NCBI GenBank assembly: GCA_902470905.1
Contig: CABRIC010000009.1
Span: forward strand, 1 to 45,673
Direction: 5' to 3'
Length of the DNA: 45,673 bases
DNA from: an uncultured Collinsella sp.
GTDB lineage: Bacteria > Actinomycetota > Coriobacteriia > Coriobacteriales > Coriobacteriaceae
Under the pieces are notes generated by a model. The model made no database searches. It saw only the letters and a program-made list of their open reading frames with translations, and had not been told where the DNA came from. How positions within the stretch are numbered: the stretch's first letter is position 1; each line of letters starts with the position of its first letter. Shown here piece by piece: positions 42,345 through 45,673 of the stretch. Position numbers and translations under genes: made by a program.

Positions 42345-43004
42345 ATGAGTCTCTCCGAACTCTGGTCGCTCTATGGCCAGAACTATATCGACGCGCTGCT
42401 AGCAACCTGGGGCATGACGCTTGAGTCGTTTGCCATCGCCATGGTACTGGCCGTCGCCGTCACCGTGATGCGCGTGTCGCCGCTCAAGCCACTGCGCGTC
42501 TTTGGCGACCTGTATGTCCAGGTCTTCCGTAACATCCCCGGCATCGCGCTGCTCATCATCGTCGTCTATGCGCTGCCGCCGCTCAAGGTCGTTCTGCCCT
42601 ACCGCACCTGCGTTATCGTCGCCACGGTCCTTTTGGGCTCGGCCTTTGGCTCCGAAAACTTTATGAGCGGCATCAACACCGTCGGCGTCGGCCAGGTGGA
42701 AGCCGCCCGCTCGCTCGGCATGAGCTTTAACCGCATCCTCGCCAAAATCGTGATTCCGCAGGCACTGCGCTCAAGCGTATTGCCCATGACGAACCTCTTT
42801 ATCGCCGTCATGCTCACTACCGCCTTGGGCAGCCAGGTGCCGCTTAAGCCGCAAGAGCTTACCGGCGTGGTGAGCTACATCAACACGCGCTCGCTCGGCG
42901 GCGTCGCCGCGTTCTTTATCTCGGCGCTCGGCTACCTAGGCACGGCCTTTGTGGTGAGCCACATTGGCAACTACATCGATAAGAAGGTGAGGATCCTCCG
43001 ATGA
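42345..43004 (+). CDS. Amino-acid ABC transporter permease 1
   Basis: A 219-residue HisM/GlnP-type permease with about five helices. The cytoplasmic coupling loop GQVEAARSLGMSFNRILAKIVIPQALR (about 119-145) is the EAA motif that contacts the ATPase. GGGAGG lies seven bases before the ATG. The stop overlaps the next gene by four bases (ATGA). It should form a heterodimer with permease 2. Confidence 0.93.
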   Translation: MSLSELWSLYGQNYIDALLATWGMTLESFAIAMVLAVAVTVMRVSPLKPLRVFGDLYVQVFRNIPGIALLIIVVYALPPLKVVLPYRTCVIVATVLLGSAFGSENFMSGINTVGVGQVEAARSLGMSFNRILAKIVIPQALRSSVLPMTNLFIAVMLTTALGSQVPLKPQELTGVVSYINTRSLGGVAAFFISALGYLGTAFVVSHIGNYIDKKVRILR

Positions 43005-43834
43005 GCAAGCACTCCTCCCCTGCGCTTACCATGCGCGATGCGCTCTACGAGGCTCCCGGCCCCAAGATGCGCGCCAAGATTCGCATCGGCACCGCCATCT
43101 CACTCGTCGCCGTCGCCGCGCTCGTCGTCCTCGTGTTGCAGCGCTTTTATGTGACCGGCCAGCTTTCGGTCCACTATTGGTATTTCTTTACACACCTCAC
43201 CACCTGGAAGTTCCTGCTTGCCGGCTTTGAGGGCACCGTTAAAGTCGCACTCACCGCCGGCGCCATCGCGCTGGTGCTGGGCTTAGCCCTTATGCTCGGC
43301 CGTACCAGCGAAATTAAGCCGCTGCAGCTGGTCTGCCGCGTGCTCACCGATTTCTTCCGCGGCGTACCGAGCCTCCTGTTCATCTACTTCTTCTTTTTGG
43401 TGCTGCCCCAGTACAAGATCGCGCTGCCGTCGTTTTGGATGCTCACGCTCCCTGTCGCGCTCGCCGCGGCAGGCGTACTTGCCGAGATTTTCCGCGCCGG
43501 CGTCAACGCCGTACCGCGCGGGCAGGTCGAGGCGGCCCAGGCACTTGGTCTCTCCAAGGCTAAAATCACCTTTAAAATCGTGTTGCCGCAGGCGATTCGG
43601 TTTATCATTCCGTCGTTGATTTCACAACTTGTAGTCGTGGTCAAGGACACCACCGTCGCCTACGTTGTGAGCTACCCCGACCTCATGCAAAACGCCCGCG
43701 TGCTCATTACCAACTACGACGCCCTCGTGTCGGTCTACCTGGTAATCGCGGTCATCTACATCCTCATCAACGTCGCGATTAACAAGGCTGCCGTCTATGT
43801 TTCGCACAAGACTGGCGCAACCATCATCCGCTAA
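43001..43834 (+). CDS. Amino-acid ABC transporter permease 2
   Basis: A 277-residue permease of the same family with an N-terminal cytoplasmic extension of about 30 residues. The EAA loop is VEAAQALGLSKAKITFKIVLPQAIR. The start codon overlaps the end of permease 1 by four bases, which ties their translation together. The gap to the ATPase gene is 36 bases. Confidence 0.93.
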   Translation: MSKHSSPALTMRDALYEAPGPKMRAKIRIGTAISLVAVAALVVLVLQRFYVTGQLSVHYWYFFTHLTTWKFLLAGFEGTVKVALTAGAIALVLGLALMLGRTSEIKPLQLVCRVLTDFFRGVPSLLFIYFFFLVLPQYKIALPSFWMLTLPVALAAAGVLAEIFRAGVNAVPRGQVEAAQALGLSKAKITFKIVLPQAIRFIIPSLISQLVVVVKDTTVAYVVSYPDLMQNARVLITNYDALVSVYLVIAVIYILINVAINKAAVYVSHKTGATIIR

Positions 43835-43870
43835 CGCTTTACCATTTCGAGTCATAAGGAGCCGAGCACC

Positions 43871-44635
<765 letters not shown>

Positions 44636-44645
44636 CCCAATTGCC

Positions 44646-44681
44646 ACGCGGGCAAATTCATCAGTAACGTTTGCCCCGCGT
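44646..44681 (+). terminator. Hairpin closing the ABC operon
   Basis: ACGCGGGCAAA pairs with TTTGCCCCGCGT with a one-base bulge and a 13-base loop. No T-run follows, so read-through into the amidotransferase-like gene is possible. Confidence 0.45.
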
Positions 44682-44722
44682 CACCCCTGTGCCATGTCCA
44701 CCCGGATTCGAAAGCCGCAACC

Positions 44723-45532
44723 ATGATCGGAACCCGCACCTCATCGTCCTACACCCCGCATGTCGACGTCGCCCCCGCCGACCGCCCACTCATCCTCGTC
44801 GCGCCGCGCTGGGAAGAGGCAGAGCCGTTTTTAACCGAGATGCTCTCCCCCAACGAGGAAATCGCAAGTGTCTTTGTCGATGCCATCCTTGCCGCTGGCG
44901 GCCTGCCGCTGCAGATGTCCATCACCGAGGACATTGAGGTCATCCGTCATTACGTCGATATCGCCGACGGAATCGCCATTCCCGGCGGCCCCGATGTCAA
45001 TCCCAAACGTTGGGGCGATGATCGACCCTACGACCCCACCCTCTGCTGCGAGATCCGCGATAGTTTTGAGTTTAAGCTGGTCGACGAGGTGCTCCGCGCC
45101 AAAAAGCCGCTCTTTACCACCTGCCGCGGCACGCAGCTGCTCAACGTCGCCACTGGCGGCACCCTGTGCATGGACGTGCCGAGCCTGGGCGCTCGCGAGG
45201 GCCGCACGCAGTGGCGCCACACTCACGTGCTCAACGACCCCGTGCACCCTGTCGAGGTCATGCCGGGCTCGCTGCTGGAGCGCGCGGTTGGCGGGCACAG
45301 GCTGATCCAGACCAACTCCGCACACCACTGCTGCGTCGACCGTCTGGGTAAGAGCACGCGCTTGGTCGCCAAGGCTACCGACGGCGTTCCCGAGTGCATC
45401 GAAGTCGAAGGCCAGCCTTTCTGCCTGGGCGTGCAATGGCACCCTGAGTACACGTGGAAGACGCTCGAGACCGACTTTAACCTGTGGAAGTCGTTTGTCG
45501 AGGCAGCGGCCAAGGTAAAGCAGACCCGCTAG
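44723..45532 (+). CDS. Gamma-glutamyl-gamma-aminobutyrate hydrolase-like (PuuD) class I amidotransferase
   Basis: A class I glutamine-amidotransferase-fold hydrolase related to PuuD. The nucleophile Cys134 is in FTTCRGTQLLNV, and the His/Glu pair in VQWHPE (240-242) completes the triad. IPGGPDVNPKRWG, near residue 87, is the usual block for this family. Length is 269 residues. Its likely job is to cleave gamma-glutamyl amides. Placement after an amino-acid importer fits glutamate or polyamine use, but no other puu genes are visible. The ribosome site before the ATG at 44723 is weak, so the start is uncertain by a few codons. Confidence 0.9.
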   Translation: MIGTRTSSSYTPHVDVAPADRPLILVAPRWEEAEPFLTEMLSPNEEIASVFVDAILAAGGLPLQMSITEDIEVIRHYVDIADGIAIPGGPDVNPKRWGDDRPYDPTLCCEIRDSFEFKLVDEVLRAKKPLFTTCRGTQLLNVATGGTLCMDVPSLGAREGRTQWRHTHVLNDPVHPVEVMPGSLLERAVGGHRLIQTNSAHHCCVDRLGKSTRLVAKATDGVPECIEVEGQPFCLGVQWHPEYTWKTLETDFNLWKSFVEAAAKVKQTR

Positions 45533-45565
45533 CTCGCGAACCGCACAGGCTTAAACCTTCCATGT

Positions 45566-45605
45566 CAGGGGGGGGCGGACACCAGCCACGGTGCCCGCCC
45601 CCCTG
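45566..45605. terminator. Terminator at the right end
   Basis: CAGGGGGGGGCGG and CCGCCCCCCTG form a GC-rich stem followed by TATTT. It lies 34 bases past the PuuD-like stop. The last 68 bases hold a TATGAT-like hexamer but no gene. Confidence 0.75.
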
Positions 45606-45673
45606 TATTTGGTATGCTCGGTATGATCATCCCCCACAAACAATCAAAGAAATCTCGACCGCAATTGGTCTAC

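Noticed and set aside
45568..45575. Eight-G tract as a second phase-variation site
   Set aside because: It lies outside any gene and forms the stem of the right-end terminator with CCGCCCCCC.

Overview
The window reads like the chromosome of a GC-rich, low-redundancy gut actinobacterium of the Coriobacteriia, most likely Collinsella or a close relative. Pointers are the codon bias, the groES-groEL operon, the amaP/DUF2273/asp23 envelope operon, an LAQTG sortase-type surface protein, the very large acyl-CoA dehydratase activase, and several families of intergenic palindromes. The genus is my inference from style and gene content, since no search could be run.

Layout. 1-2206 holds groES-groEL (minus). 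2207-3114 has no gene and contains two nested inverted-repeat structures. 3115-6384 has two divergent hydrolase genes, a YtcJ-like amidohydrolase and an M20D peptidase/aminoacylase. 6516-16954 is a long run of minus-strand genes: a zinc-ribbon membrane protein, a YitT-family protein, asp23/DUF2273/amaP, yebC, a DUF6020-like membrane protein, lgt, a NifU-type scaffold, dCMP deaminase and coaX. An OPT peptide transporter follows at 17147-18850 (plus), then a 1150-residue coiled-coil/CAP-domain surface protein (minus). After it come a DUF389 membrane protein, a decayed arylsulfotransferase fragment, a 3-hydroxyacyl-CoA dehydrogenase, and a tetR plus 1593-residue dehydratase-activase operon.

31459-35427 is an accessory-looking stretch. 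It has a candidate type I toxin-antitoxin locus with a 41-residue peptide, a HAD phosphatase whose start codon lies in a perfect 22-bp inverted repeat, and a more A/T-rich tetR-MFS efflux pair with two matching operators. amt-glnB (nitrogen), a CmpB-like membrane protein with an HD hydrolase, and a Dxs-like synthase follow. The right end holds a complete polar amino-acid ABC transporter (binding protein, two permeases, ATPase) and a glutamine-amidotransferase-like hydrolase.

The most notable signals are these. (1) A nine-G tract near the start of the surface-protein gene; losing or gaining one G produces a stop codon almost at once, as expected of a phase-variation switch. (2) The convergent small-peptide/antisense-RNA locus at 31637-31953. 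(3) A family of short palindromes with variable stems but a shared GGGACAG-like core, several sitting exactly on or against gene stop codons. (4) Three tandem 59-nt palindromes at 40757-40976.
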